Shown: piece after piece, positions 6,669-13,584 of the stretch | Position numbering within the stretch: the first letter of the stretch is position 1 | Layout: each line of letters starts with the position of its first letter | DNA from: Burkholderiales bacterium | GTDB taxonomy: Bacteria > Pseudomonadota > Gammaproteobacteria > Burkholderiales > Burkholderiaceae_A | DNA length: 14,266 nucleotides | Direction: 5' to 3' | Assembly (NCBI GenBank): GCA_030828265.1 | Contig: JAURCW010000009.1 | Location: 1-14,266, forward strand | Program-made: the position numbers and the translations under genes | Notes under the pieces: generated by a model | Databases searched by the model: none | Told to the model about the DNA's origin: nothing | The model's input: the letters and a program-made list of their open reading frames with translations, nothing else

Positions 6669-7573
6669 CCACTGGTCTTGCCTTTGTTGCATTGGCGGCT
6701 ATCTGGGGCTCCTCGTTCTTATTTATTCGCATTGCGGCCCCGGAGTTCGGTGCCATCCTCTCGGCAGAGCTTCGGGTTGTCATCGCATGGGCCTGCCTTT
6801 GGCTGGTTTCTATTTTTATGCTCGGCCCCCGCCAATGCTTTCAACGACCAAGGTTTGAACCACGCCTTTTGGTGCTTGGCCTGACCAACAGTGCCATCCC
6901 TTTTGCGCTCTACGGGGCGGCATCGTTTTACTTGTCAGCCGGTTACTTGGCCATTCTGAATGCCCTGGTCCCTCTTTGGGGCGGCCTCATAGCCAGCATC
7001 TGGCTTGGCCAGCCGTTTCGTTGGTCGCTGGTGATGGCCGTCGTGATTGCTGCCACAGGTATTACTATGCTAGTTAACCTTGGGCCTCTCGAGACCAGTA
7101 TGCAGACAGTGCTTGGGGGTCTGGCCTGCGCAGCGGCAACCTTCTGTTATGCCCTGGCGGCGCAATGGACACGACGCTGGTTCGCCGATGTCTCGCCCAT
7201 ACGTGTGGCACGATCGACGCTTGGCTATGCCAGCCTGGCGCTGCTACCGTTTTCAATTCCCGACATAGCCGGGGCAACGCCCTCGATGGCAGGCTGGGTT
7301 TCAATTTTCATGCTGGGCATGCTGGGCTCAGGCCTTGCCTACCTTTTGTATTTTTGGCTGCTGCGTGAACTCGGTCCCGTACGTGCAAGCAGCGTCACCT
7401 TTCTTATTCCAGGTTTTGGACTCCTCTGGGGGGCGATTTTTTTGGATGAGGTGATTACCCCAACTGTGCTCGCTGGCCTGGGCCTGGTTGTCTTCTCAAG
7501 CCTACTGGTTCAGCGCTCGGCTACGCCCGCAGCAGCTGATGCGAAGGACGCAAGTCGCTCGAGCGCCTCATGA
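6665..7573 (+). CDS. EamA-family (drug/metabolite transporter superfamily) permease
   Basis: The 302-residue protein has about ten hydrophobic segments forming two EamA halves. The first half begins with FVALAAIWGSSFLFIRIA (about 7-24), the second near TVLGGLACAAATFCYALAAQ, and it ends with FLIPGFGLLWGAIFLDEV and LAGLGLVVFSSLLV, a typical EamA finish. These are inner-membrane exporters or importers of amino acids, nucleotides or other metabolites; the substrate cannot be read from the sequence. The start is TTG, overlapping the upstream stop as TTGA (6665-6668), and no ATG lies before the first helix. Its 3' end overlaps the convergent LOG gene by 64 nt. It is probably co-transcribed with the RodZ-like gene. 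Confidence 0.85.
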   Translation: MTTGLAFVALAAIWGSSFLFIRIAAPEFGAILSAELRVVIAWACLWLVSIFMLGPRQCFQRPRFEPRLLVLGLTNSAIPFALYGAASFYLSAGYLAILNALVPLWGGLIASIWLGQPFRWSLVMAVVIAATGITMLVNLGPLETSMQTVLGGLACAAATFCYALAAQWTRRWFADVSPIRVARSTLGYASLALLPFSIPDIAGATPSMAGWVSIFMLGMLGSGLAYLLYFWLLRELGPVRASSVTFLIPGFGLLWGAIFLDEVITPTVLAGLGLVVFSSLLVQRSATPAAADAKDASRSSAS

Positions 7574-8154
7574 ATGGACGATGTCACCACCAGGCGATTT
7601 TGTTGGGAGGGTGTTAGAAATCCCTCGTGGGTGGCCTTCGTAATAAAGTGAAGCAGGGGGTCGTAGTAGCCCTTCAGGTTGGCAAGGACCACGGGCTTAG
7701 CGTGGGCATGGGTCTGAAGTCCTGTCCAGACCTCGAACAACTCTTCAAGGGTCCCTATGCCCCCGGGCAGCACTAAAAAGGCGTCCGACAGGTCCATCAT
7801 TCGAACCTTGCGTTCAATCATGGTCTCAACAATTTCCAAATGATCAAGACCAGGCAGCACAGGTTCGATCTTAATCAGGTAGTCGGGAATGATTCCGGTG
7901 ACATGCGCCCCCGATTCAAGCGCGGCCTGAGCCACAGTGCCCATGAGCCCCCAGCGTCCGGCTCCGTATACAAGCCGCCACTGACGATGGGCAATAGCCT
8001 GTCCAGTTTCATTGGCCATGGCTGTCCAGTCGGGGTCGTGGCCGAGGCGCGATCCACAAAAAACACAGACCGCCCAGAGGTCTGCGCGCGGGTCGGATAG
8101 ACTAAGAAGGGTAGGAGTGGACACAGCGGAGGTTGAGTGATTATCGGAAGTCAT
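7510..8154 (-). CDS. LOG-family (TIGR00730) Rossmann-fold protein, probable nucleotide 5'-monophosphate phosphoribohydrolase
   Basis: From ATG 8154 the product has 214 residues. LOG-family motifs are complete: VFCGS (31-35), LVYGAGRWGLMG (61-72), ERKVRMM (114-120) and the nucleotide-binding PGGIGTLEE (130-138). Family members cleave the ribose-base bond of purine nucleoside 5'-monophosphates, including cytokinin ribotides in plants; many bacterial members have unclear physiological roles. The frame also offers GTG at 8193, but that would leave only 8 nt to the divergent MscS start. ATG 8154 has no ribosome binding site but has TACAAT (8165-8160) 5 nt upstream, which hints at a leaderless transcript. 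The C-terminal 64 nt lie antisense to the end of the DMT gene. Confidence 0.85.
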   Translation of the reverse strand: MTSDNHSTSAVSTPTLLSLSDPRADLWAVCVFCGSRLGHDPDWTAMANETGQAIAHRQWRLVYGAGRWGLMGTVAQAALESGAHVTGIIPDYLIKIEPVLPGLDHLEIVETMIERKVRMMDLSDAFLVLPGGIGTLEELFEVWTGLQTHAHAKPVVLANLKGYYDPLLHFITKATHEGFLTPSQQNRLVVTSSIHEALERLASFASAAAGVAER

Positions 8155-8201
8155 GAGGGATTGTATGTTGCCCTTGCGCCTGAGCCGATACACTTAGGCC
8201 T
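8155..8201. promoter_or_regulatory. Compact divergent promoter region between the LOG and mscS-type genes
   Basis: Only 47 nt separate the two starts. On the minus strand TACAAT (8165-8160) ends 5 nt before ATG 8154. On the plus strand TACACT (8189-8194) ends 7 nt before ATG 8202, with TTGCCC (8168-8173) as a poor -35 at 15-nt spacing. Neither start has a convincing ribosome binding site. The -10 likeness is seen; promoter function is inferred. Confidence 0.35.
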
Positions 8202-9116
8202 ATGCTTAACTCTTTTGTGCAATCGATCTGGTCCGATCTTGGGCTGGGTCAGACGGCAGGCTGGGCAAAGCCTGTTATGTCTGGCGTCACCGTCCTTCTC
8301 ATTATTTTTCTTGCGTTTTTAAGCGCAGTCCTGGTGCGAAGATTTATTGTGGCTTCTCACCAGCGGCTGGCTGCCCGTGCTGAAGGACCCGAAGAGCGTA
8401 AACGTATCGAGACTCTGGAGCGTGTCTTTCGTTACATTGCCTCGGTGGTGGTCACCGTGGTTGGCTTTATGCTCGTGCTCTCCGAGCTTGGCATTTCGAT
8501 TGCCCCGATTCTCGCCACAGCGGGTGTGGCGGGTCTTGCCGTGGGTTTCGGTGCCCAGAGCCTTGTAAAGGACTACTTCACAGGCTTTGTGATGCTTATC
8601 GAAAACCAGATTCGCGTGGGTGATGTGGTCGAAGTTGCGGGCAAGGTGGGTGCTGTTGAAGAACTTACGCTTCGCTATGTGCGTCTTCGTGACTATGAGG
8701 GCTCCGTGCACTACGTACCCAATGGGGCAATTGTGACCGTGACAAACCGTAGTCGTTTGTTTGCCTTTGCCGTGATGGATATTGGTGTGGCCTACAAAGA
8801 AGATATCGAGCGGGTGGGCCAGGTGATGAAGGACACCGCCACGGAACTTCGCGCCGAGCCCGACTGGGCTGACAAAATTCTTGACGATCTTGATATTGCA
8901 GGTGTTGATCAGTGGGCGGATTCTGCCGTGGTGATTAAGTGCCGATTAAAAACCATCGCGCAGGAGCAGTGGGCGGTTCGACGGGCTTTTTTGGGTCGAC
9001 TCAAAAAAGCCTTTGACCGCGAGGGCATTGAAATTCCCTTCCCCCATCGCACGGTCTATACCTTGCCAGCGCACGACAACCTGCCCGCCGACAAACCCGC
9101 TCTGCCTAGCGACTAG
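8202..9116 (+). CDS. Small-conductance mechanosensitive channel, MscS family
   Basis: The 304-residue protein has hydrophobic segments near 26-46 and 78-98 and the pore-lining helix near 104-133. The pore region reads ATAGVAGLAVGFGAQSLVKD, rich in the Gly/Ala packing typical of MscS TM3, followed by FTGFVMLIENQIRVGDVVEV and a cytoplasmic beta domain containing YVPNGAIVTVTNRSR (171-185). The C-terminal alpha/beta domain ends with GIEIPFPHRTVYTLP. Such channels open under membrane tension and release solutes during hypo-osmotic shock. ATG 8202 is the first start in frame after the divergent region; ATG 8277 is possible but would shorten the first helix. The gene lies 57 nt before the symporter gene, and the two may be co-transcribed. 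Confidence 0.92.
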   Translation: MLNSFVQSIWSDLGLGQTAGWAKPVMSGVTVLLIIFLAFLSAVLVRRFIVASHQRLAARAEGPEERKRIETLERVFRYIASVVVTVVGFMLVLSELGISIAPILATAGVAGLAVGFGAQSLVKDYFTGFVMLIENQIRVGDVVEVAGKVGAVEELTLRYVRLRDYEGSVHYVPNGAIVTVTNRSRLFAFAVMDIGVAYKEDIERVGQVMKDTATELRAEPDWADKILDDLDIAGVDQWADSAVVIKCRLKTIAQEQWAVRRAFLGRLKKAFDREGIEIPFPHRTVYTLPAHDNLPADKPALPSD

Positions 9117-9173
9117 CGAAGGTCTCATGACCCACTTCTTTTTGACCCAAAAATATTTGTGAAAATGTAAATA

Positions 9174-10772
9174 ATGAACCTCCATTGGCTAGACGGCCTC
9201 ATCCCATTCGTTTACTTGGTTGCGATTCTGCTTGTGGCCTGGGCAAGCTCTCGACGAGTCAGGACACCGGAGGATCTTTTTCTGGCCGGCAGGGGCCTTG
9301 GCTTTGGTGTGATTGGACTTTCCTTGTTCGCATCGAATATTTCGTCAACCACACTCATTGGTCTTTCGGGTGCGGCCTACGCTTCGGGTATTGCAGTGGC
9401 CAATTACGAATGGATGGCCGCGATTGTCATGGTCTTTGCTGCCATTTTTCTTATTCCCGTCTACCTAAGAAATCGGTGTCGTACCGTCCCGGAATTTCTT
9501 GGGCTGCGATACAGCAAGGGTGTGCGCCGGTATGTCTCTGCCTGGATGATTGGGCTTAGCGTGCTCGTTGACACGGCAGGCAGTCTTTTTGCAGGCGCCT
9601 TGGTCTTGCAAGTCCTGGTGCCAGGTTTGCCGCTCTGGCCTGTGGTTATTGGGCTGGGCTTATTTGCCGGCCTCTATACCGTGGTGGGCGGTCTTCGGGC
9701 TGTAATGATTACCGATGCGCTTCAGGCTCTGGTGCTTATTGCAGGCAGCTCGGTGATTGCCTTTATGGTCTTCAAACAGTTTGACTTCTCCTGGGCTGCT
9801 GCCACGGCAGGACTTCCCGATGGGCACCTGTCCTTGGTGCGGCCGGCTAACGACCCGTCCATGCCCTGGACGGGTCTTCTTGTGGGCGTACCCATATTGG
9901 GCCTTTACTACTGGAGCATGAACCACTACATCAGCCAACGCTTCTTTGCGGCAAGGTCTGAAGACCACGCCCGATGGGGAGCGATTCTGGCTGCTGCCTT
10001 GAAGCTGTTGCCCCTCTTCATCATGGTGCTTCCGGGTGCCATGGCCCTAAGTCTCTACCCGTCCTTAACCTCGGGCGATCAGGTCTTTCCGACCTTGGTC
10101 AAAGACCTTCTGCCGGTTGGACTTCGCGGACTCGTGCTTGCGGCTCTTCTTGCTGCCATTATGTCGACCATCGACAGCACCATTAACGCAGCCTCTGCCT
10201 TGGTGCACTACGACTTCCTTCATGCAGAGGGGCAAACCAAGGGAGCCTCACAAGCCCATGCGGCTCACGGCTCAGCCGCTGGCCAGACCGACCTCCCGCG
10301 TGCCCGACTGCTCACGATGGTCTTCATGCTAATTGCCATGGCCTGGGCTCCAGTGATTCAGGGGTTTCCCGGCCTATTTGCCTACCTTCAGCAGATGTTT
10401 GCCGTGGCGGTGCCGCCGTTTGTGGTGGTCTACTGCCTTGGCCTTGGCTGGCGGGGCGCGACCGCGAGGGCGGCTTGGTGGTGCCTGCTCATCGGTCATG
10501 GCTTGGGCATTGGGTTTGTGGTTGCAACTCAGTACGAGCTGTGGAGTCTGCACTTTCTTGAAACTGCGGGACTCACCACCGCCATCTGTCTTGTGGTTCA
10601 GATTCTGGCAAGTCGATCAAGCGCGGTAGCGAAAACCTCTAGTCGGCAGGCCATCCTGTGGTCAAAGGCCATGCTTCCCATGTCAAAACCCTATGGCTTT
10701 TTAAAAGACTATCGAAGCCAGCTGATTCTCTTACTAGCGTTGACAGCCCTTATGGTCGCAGTCTTCTTCTAG
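9174..10772 (+). CDS. Sodium:solute symporter (SSS family, SGLT-like)
   Basis: The 532-residue membrane protein has about 14 hydrophobic segments in the LeuT-like SSS fold. Signatures include FLAGRGLGFGVIGLSLFASN (36-55), NYEWMAA (77-83), TVPEFLGLRYS (104-114), VGGLRAVMITDALQALVLIA (171-190), YYWSMNHYISQRF (245-257), and the sodium-site helix LLAAIMSTIDSTINAASALV (325-344). It imports a solute with Na+. From memory of vSGLT, the Glu of YEW (E79), the Asn of MNHY (N250) and a Lys in ALKLLP (K277) correspond to sugar-binding residues, but the sugar-contacting Gln after NIS is Thr here (T60). The substrate may therefore not be galactose or glucose. ATG 9174 lacks a clear ribosome binding site. 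The stop shares a CTAG with the convergent PerM-like gene. Confidence 0.88.
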   Translation: MNLHWLDGLIPFVYLVAILLVAWASSRRVRTPEDLFLAGRGLGFGVIGLSLFASNISSTTLIGLSGAAYASGIAVANYEWMAAIVMVFAAIFLIPVYLRNRCRTVPEFLGLRYSKGVRRYVSAWMIGLSVLVDTAGSLFAGALVLQVLVPGLPLWPVVIGLGLFAGLYTVVGGLRAVMITDALQALVLIAGSSVIAFMVFKQFDFSWAAATAGLPDGHLSLVRPANDPSMPWTGLLVGVPILGLYYWSMNHYISQRFFAARSEDHARWGAILAAALKLLPLFIMVLPGAMALSLYPSLTSGDQVFPTLVKDLLPVGLRGLVLAALLAAIMSTIDSTINAASALVHYDFLHAEGQTKGASQAHAAHGSAAGQTDLPRARLLTMVFMLIAMAWAPVIQGFPGLFAYLQQMFAVAVPPFVVVYCLGLGWRGATARAAWWCLLIGHGLGIGFVVATQYELWSLHFLETAGLTTAICLVVQILASRSSAVAKTSSRQAILWSKAMLPMSKPYGFLKDYRSQLILLLALTALMVAVFF

Positions 10773-11764
10773 TCCTTAGAGGAGCCGTCTTCTAAGGCAT
10801 CATCATCATGCAGCTTCTGAATCAGTCTGCGCCCAAGAACCACCGCACAGGCGGCTAGGGGCAGTGCAAGCAAAACACCGACAAGACCAAGCAGACCACC
10901 AAAGACCATCAAAGCAAGAATAACGGCCAGGGGATGAAGACCAATCTGCTCGCCAACGAGCTTAGGCGTTAAGACAAAGCTTTCAAGAAACTGCCCCAGA
11001 CTATAGACAATGCCGATGGCAATGAGCCCGTGCAAAAGACCGAGCTCGAGAATGCCAGAGACCATGGCGAGCACCAGAGAGAAGGCAAAGCCAAGGTAGG
11101 GCACAAAAACCAACAGCCCCGATAAGAGTCCTATGGAAAACCAGCTTGAGAGCCCCGCAAGTAAAAGCCCCAGGCAATAAAAACTAGCCATGGCCAGAAT
11201 GAGCATGCCTTGACCGCGGAGATAGCCTTGAAGGGTTATGTGGATTTCCAGGCTTGTCTCACGAACATAGCTTCGCTTTGAACTCGGAACAAGGGCAAGG
11301 GTATTGCCCCAGATGTTTGACCAGTCTTTAATAAGAAAGAAAAGGAGCACCGGCACGAGAACCAGCCAGCCCAAAACCGCCGCAATCATTCCAAGACCCG
11401 ACTGCAAGGTGGCGAAGACGGTTTGAGAAACAGCGGAGGACTGACCCTGTAGCCACTGGATGATTTTGGCCTTCAGGGCCTGGCTGTCATCAACGGGAAG
11501 ACCGGCCTCAATGAGGTAGGGATAGATAAGCCCGTAGAGCCGCACCGCCGCGTCGGGAAAACGTTCTCTAAGGCTATTAAGTTCATTCTCGACAATAGGA
11601 ACGGCAACAAGAACAAGGCCGATGCCGAGCAAGATGCCGATAACAATGGCAACAATGCTCGAAAGGCTGCGTGCAAGGCCCTTATTGGTAAGACGAGAGG
11701 CTACAGGCTCAAGCAGATAGGCAAGTAGCAGTGCAGCAATAAAGGGGGCAAGAATGTCTGTCAT
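10769..11764 (-). CDS. AI-2E/PerM-family membrane protein, N-terminally short
   Basis: From ATG 11764 the product has 331 residues. It starts directly with ILAPFIAALLLAYLLEPVAS, which in PerM-type proteins is the second membrane segment. The central soluble stretch (about 65-115) and the later segments VLVPVLLFFLIKDW, LVFVPYLGFAFSLVLAMVSG and LHPLAVILALMVFGGLLGLV fit the family (UPF0118), whose members include TqsA, PerM and Na+/H+ antiporters; its function here is unknown. The frame is open further upstream, but those codons run through azlD in another frame, look non-hydrophobic and non-conserved, and offer no reasonable start. The usual first helix (~30 residues) therefore seems absent. 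The gene follows azlD after 35 nt and may be co-transcribed with azlCD. Its stop overlaps the convergent symporter gene by 4 nt. Confidence 0.82.
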   Translation of the reverse strand: MTDILAPFIAALLLAYLLEPVASRLTNKGLARSLSSIVAIVIGILLGIGLVLVAVPIVENELNSLRERFPDAAVRLYGLIYPYLIEAGLPVDDSQALKAKIIQWLQGQSSAVSQTVFATLQSGLGMIAAVLGWLVLVPVLLFFLIKDWSNIWGNTLALVPSSKRSYVRETSLEIHITLQGYLRGQGMLILAMASFYCLGLLLAGLSSWFSIGLLSGLLVFVPYLGFAFSLVLAMVSGILELGLLHGLIAIGIVYSLGQFLESFVLTPKLVGEQIGLHPLAVILALMVFGGLLGLVGVLLALPLAACAVVLGRRLIQKLHDDDALEDGSSKD

Positions 11765-11799
11765 GGATCGAAGCTTTAGGGCCTTGAAGGGAAGGGGGC

Positions 11800-12144
11800 T
11801 TAGGTCTGAGTAAGCTGGCTCAAGCTGTAGCCCAAAGCAATTAAGCCAGAGCCTACCAGCAGTCCTGGAACCAGACCACCCCAGGGACGTGGCAGCCGCA
11901 TCATGACAAAGACGCCCGCCAAAAGGGCGACAAGCCGGACGAGTAGAGGAACCTCTTCTAAAAGACCAACGGGAAGAATAATAATGCGGACCACCAGGGC
12001 TGCCACCATGGCATAGGTTATACAGGTGACCCATTTAAAGAGCTCGGTCTCCACATTGATTCGTCCAGAAAGTAAGACACCCAGACCTCGCCAGAGGTAA
12101 GTGGCAAAAATGGTTCCCAGTAGCACGTTTAGTTCGTAGCTCAT
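11800..12144 (-). CDS. azlD: AzlD-family branched-chain amino acid exporter small subunit
   Basis: The ATG at 12144 gives 114 residues with four hydrophobic segments: VLLGTIFATYLWRGLGVLLS at the start, then a central pair around ITYAMVAALVVRIIIL and LVRLVALLAGVFVMMRLP, and a last segment LVPGLLVGSGLIALGYSL. This matches AzlD in size and layout; AzlC and AzlD together form a branched-chain amino-acid exporter (AzlCD or BrnFE type). A longer frame reaching 12207 overlaps azlC and is less likely, because family homology starts at MSYELNV. The gene lies 10 nt after the azlC stop with a weak AGG before the ATG. The pairing with azlC strengthens the call. Confidence 0.85.
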   Translation of the reverse strand: MSYELNVLLGTIFATYLWRGLGVLLSGRINVETELFKWVTCITYAMVAALVVRIIILPVGLLEEVPLLVRLVALLAGVFVMMRLPRPWGGLVPGLLVGSGLIALGYSLSQLTQT

Positions 12145-12154
12145 GATGGCCTGG

Positions 12155-12883
12155 TTAGGCTGGACGTCGTCGATGAATGAGGAGATAGGCCAGGCTGCCC
12201 CCAACAAGCCCAGAAATCAGTAGGCTGTAATCGGGAACGACGCTATGGCTTAAGGGGCCAAGCAGGCTTCCAAACAAAATGGCCAGTCGATAGGCGGTTG
12301 GCTTGACCTCGGTAAAGCTCAACATAAAAAACAAAGGATTCAGAAACACCAGGGCCATGGTAAGTGGCATGGGAACTTGATCTGCAATTAGGTAGCCAAT
12401 GATCGAGCCCGGTGCGCAGACGGCCCAGCAGACAAGACCAATGCCCCAGAAGTAGGCCTTGCGATACTGCGGCTCCATTTTGGGAAGGTCGCGCATGGCC
12501 ACCGCCCAGCTGGTCATGGCCAGTAGGTGCACCATGGCATAAAGGCTCTTTGAACCCCGGTGCTCGCTATCAAGCTGTGGAAGCACGGTAAGGGTCATGG
12601 GAAGAAACCTTGAGGCAGTTAGCCCAACCGCCAAGGTGGTCAGCAGTGTTGTTGCCCCCAGGGCAAACATCTCGGCCATCACCATTTGTCCCGGGAGGGC
12701 GTAAACAAAAAAGGCTGAGCCTGCTGCCGTCCATATGGAGAGATTGAGGCTGTAACAGAGGGCGCCAAAACCAATATAACCGGCAAACAAGACACCGGCG
12801 GGTGCACCAATGGCATGCCGCATCCCTCGACGAAAGGCCTCCTGTTTTGACTGAAACTGCAGTTCGGGCAACGGCTGTGACAT
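12155..12883 (-). CDS. azlC: AzlC-family branched-chain amino acid exporter large subunit
   Basis: The 242-residue protein has about five to seven hydrophobic segments and AzlC-family features: FRRGMRHAIGAPAGVLFAGY near the start, an FFVYALPGQMVMAEMFALG segment, and LAVGLTASRFLPMTLTVLPQ in the middle, where the family shows N.R..LY/PM-type motifs. AzlC is the large permease subunit that works with AzlD to export branched-chain or related amino acids. The ATG at 12883 has no ribosome binding site, but TACAAT (12895-12890) ends 6 nt upstream, suggesting a leaderless transcript. It is transcribed away from the VTT gene, whose start is only 14-23 nt away. The exported substrate cannot be fixed from the sequence. 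Confidence 0.88.
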   Translation of the reverse strand: MSQPLPELQFQSKQEAFRRGMRHAIGAPAGVLFAGYIGFGALCYSLNLSIWTAAGSAFFVYALPGQMVMAEMFALGATTLLTTLAVGLTASRFLPMTLTVLPQLDSEHRGSKSLYAMVHLLAMTSWAVAMRDLPKMEPQYRKAYFWGIGLVCWAVCAPGSIIGYLIADQVPMPLTMALVFLNPLFFMLSFTEVKPTAYRLAILFGSLLGPLSHSVVPDYSLLISGLVGGSLAYLLIHRRRPA

Positions 12884-12906
12884 GTCGCGATTGTATGATG
12901 CACGGC
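12884..12906. promoter_or_regulatory. Overlapping divergent -10-like boxes between azlC and the VTT gene
   Basis: On the minus strand TACAAT (12895-12890) ends 6 nt before the azlC ATG. On the plus strand TATGAT (12894-12899) ends 7 nt before GTG 12907. The two boxes overlap by 2 nt. The core GATTGTATG (12889-12897) also occurs at 8159-8167 in the other divergent region. No ribosome binding site is visible for either gene. Promoter function is inferred. Confidence 0.35.
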
Positions 12907-13503
12907 GTGGGCAAACTCTTTTCGAACCTTTATCAGCGTGTCATGGGCTGGTCGCGCCATCCGAGGGCCACGCGCTATCTTGCAGCGCTTAGTTTTGCAG
13001 AGTCATCGTTCTTCCCCGTTCCGCCCGATGTCATGCTTGCACCCATGTGCCTGGGGAGCCCCCACCGCGCTTACTGGCTTGCCTTTGTAACCACCGTGAG
13101 TTCGGTGCTTGGTGGCCTGCTGGGCTATTTTCTTGGCCTTTGGGCGATGGAGATGATTCTTCCTTGGCTCTTGGAGTCGAAGTACGCCCAGGCTTATGCC
13201 CTGGCCCAGCAGTGGTTTGTCGACTATGGTGTCTGGGCTGTGCTGCTTGCTGGCTTCTCGCCCATTCCTTATAAGGTATTCACCATCGCAGCGGGGGCGG
13301 CGTCGATGGCCGTCTTTCCTTTTGTAATTGCTTCAATACTAGGCCGTGGTGGCCGGTTCTTTTTGGTTGCCGCGTTAATGAAGTGGGGGGGTGCACCCAT
13401 GGAGCAGTGGCTTAACCGTTGGGTGGATCGACTGGGATGGATACTTGTGGGCCTGGTGGTGATTGGCTTTTTGGGCTACCAGATATCAAGCTCGAGCCCA
13501 TGA
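12898..13503 (+). CDS. YqaA-family VTT-domain (DedA/SNARE-associated-like) membrane protein
   Basis: From ATG 12898 the product has about 201 residues. The N-terminus (GKLFSNLYQRVMGWSRHP) and AALSFAESSFFPVPPDVMLA are typical of YqaA-type proteins. Hydrophobic segments follow around VSSVLGGLLGYFLGLWAMEM, then the re-entrant-like FSPIPYKVFTIAAGAASMAV, RGGRFFLVAALMKWGG, and a final helix WILVGLVVIGFLGYQ. VTT proteins are inner-membrane proteins; relatives move lipid carriers or affect membrane potential, but the role of YqaA is not known. The frame is open back to 12802, antisense to azlC, but family similarity begins at GKLF. ATG 12895, ATG 12898 and GTG 12907 are all possible starts. It converges on the cytochrome c' gene with 81 nt between, where I see no clear terminator. 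Confidence 0.83.
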   Translation: MHGVGKLFSNLYQRVMGWSRHPRATRYLAALSFAESSFFPVPPDVMLAPMCLGSPHRAYWLAFVTTVSSVLGGLLGYFLGLWAMEMILPWLLESKYAQAYALAQQWFVDYGVWAVLLAGFSPIPYKVFTIAAGAASMAVFPFVIASILGRGGRFFLVAALMKWGGAPMEQWLNRWVDRLGWILVGLVVIGFLGYQISSSSP

Positions 13504-13584
13504 ATCGGAGGAATCAGTGACAGTTTACTTTTCGAATAAAGGAAACCGCCACCGAAACGCACCGGAACGAAGACCGCTGTTTTT

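Noticed and set aside
8155..8193. GTG 8193 as start of the LOG protein
   Set aside because: It would leave 8 nt to the divergent channel gene and adds a basic, non-conserved tail; ATG 8154 is simpler, though not proven.
9117..9173. Terminator or operator between the channel and the symporter (GGTC-TCAT-GACC hairpin, TGACCCA repeated at 9128-9134 and 9143-9149)
   Set aside because: A 4-bp stem and a 7-nt direct repeat are too weak to call in AT-rich sequence.
11765..12034. Upstream extension of the PerM-like frame
   Set aside because: It runs through azlD in a different frame, is rich in Gly, Arg and Ser without membrane segments, and does not resemble the family N-terminus.
12802..12894. 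Upstream extension of the VTT gene
   Set aside because: It is antisense to the start of azlC, and VTT family similarity begins only at GKLF.
13504..13584. Terminator between the VTT and cytochrome c' genes
   Set aside because: There is a run of seven Ts at 13580-13586 but no stable stem next to it on either strand.
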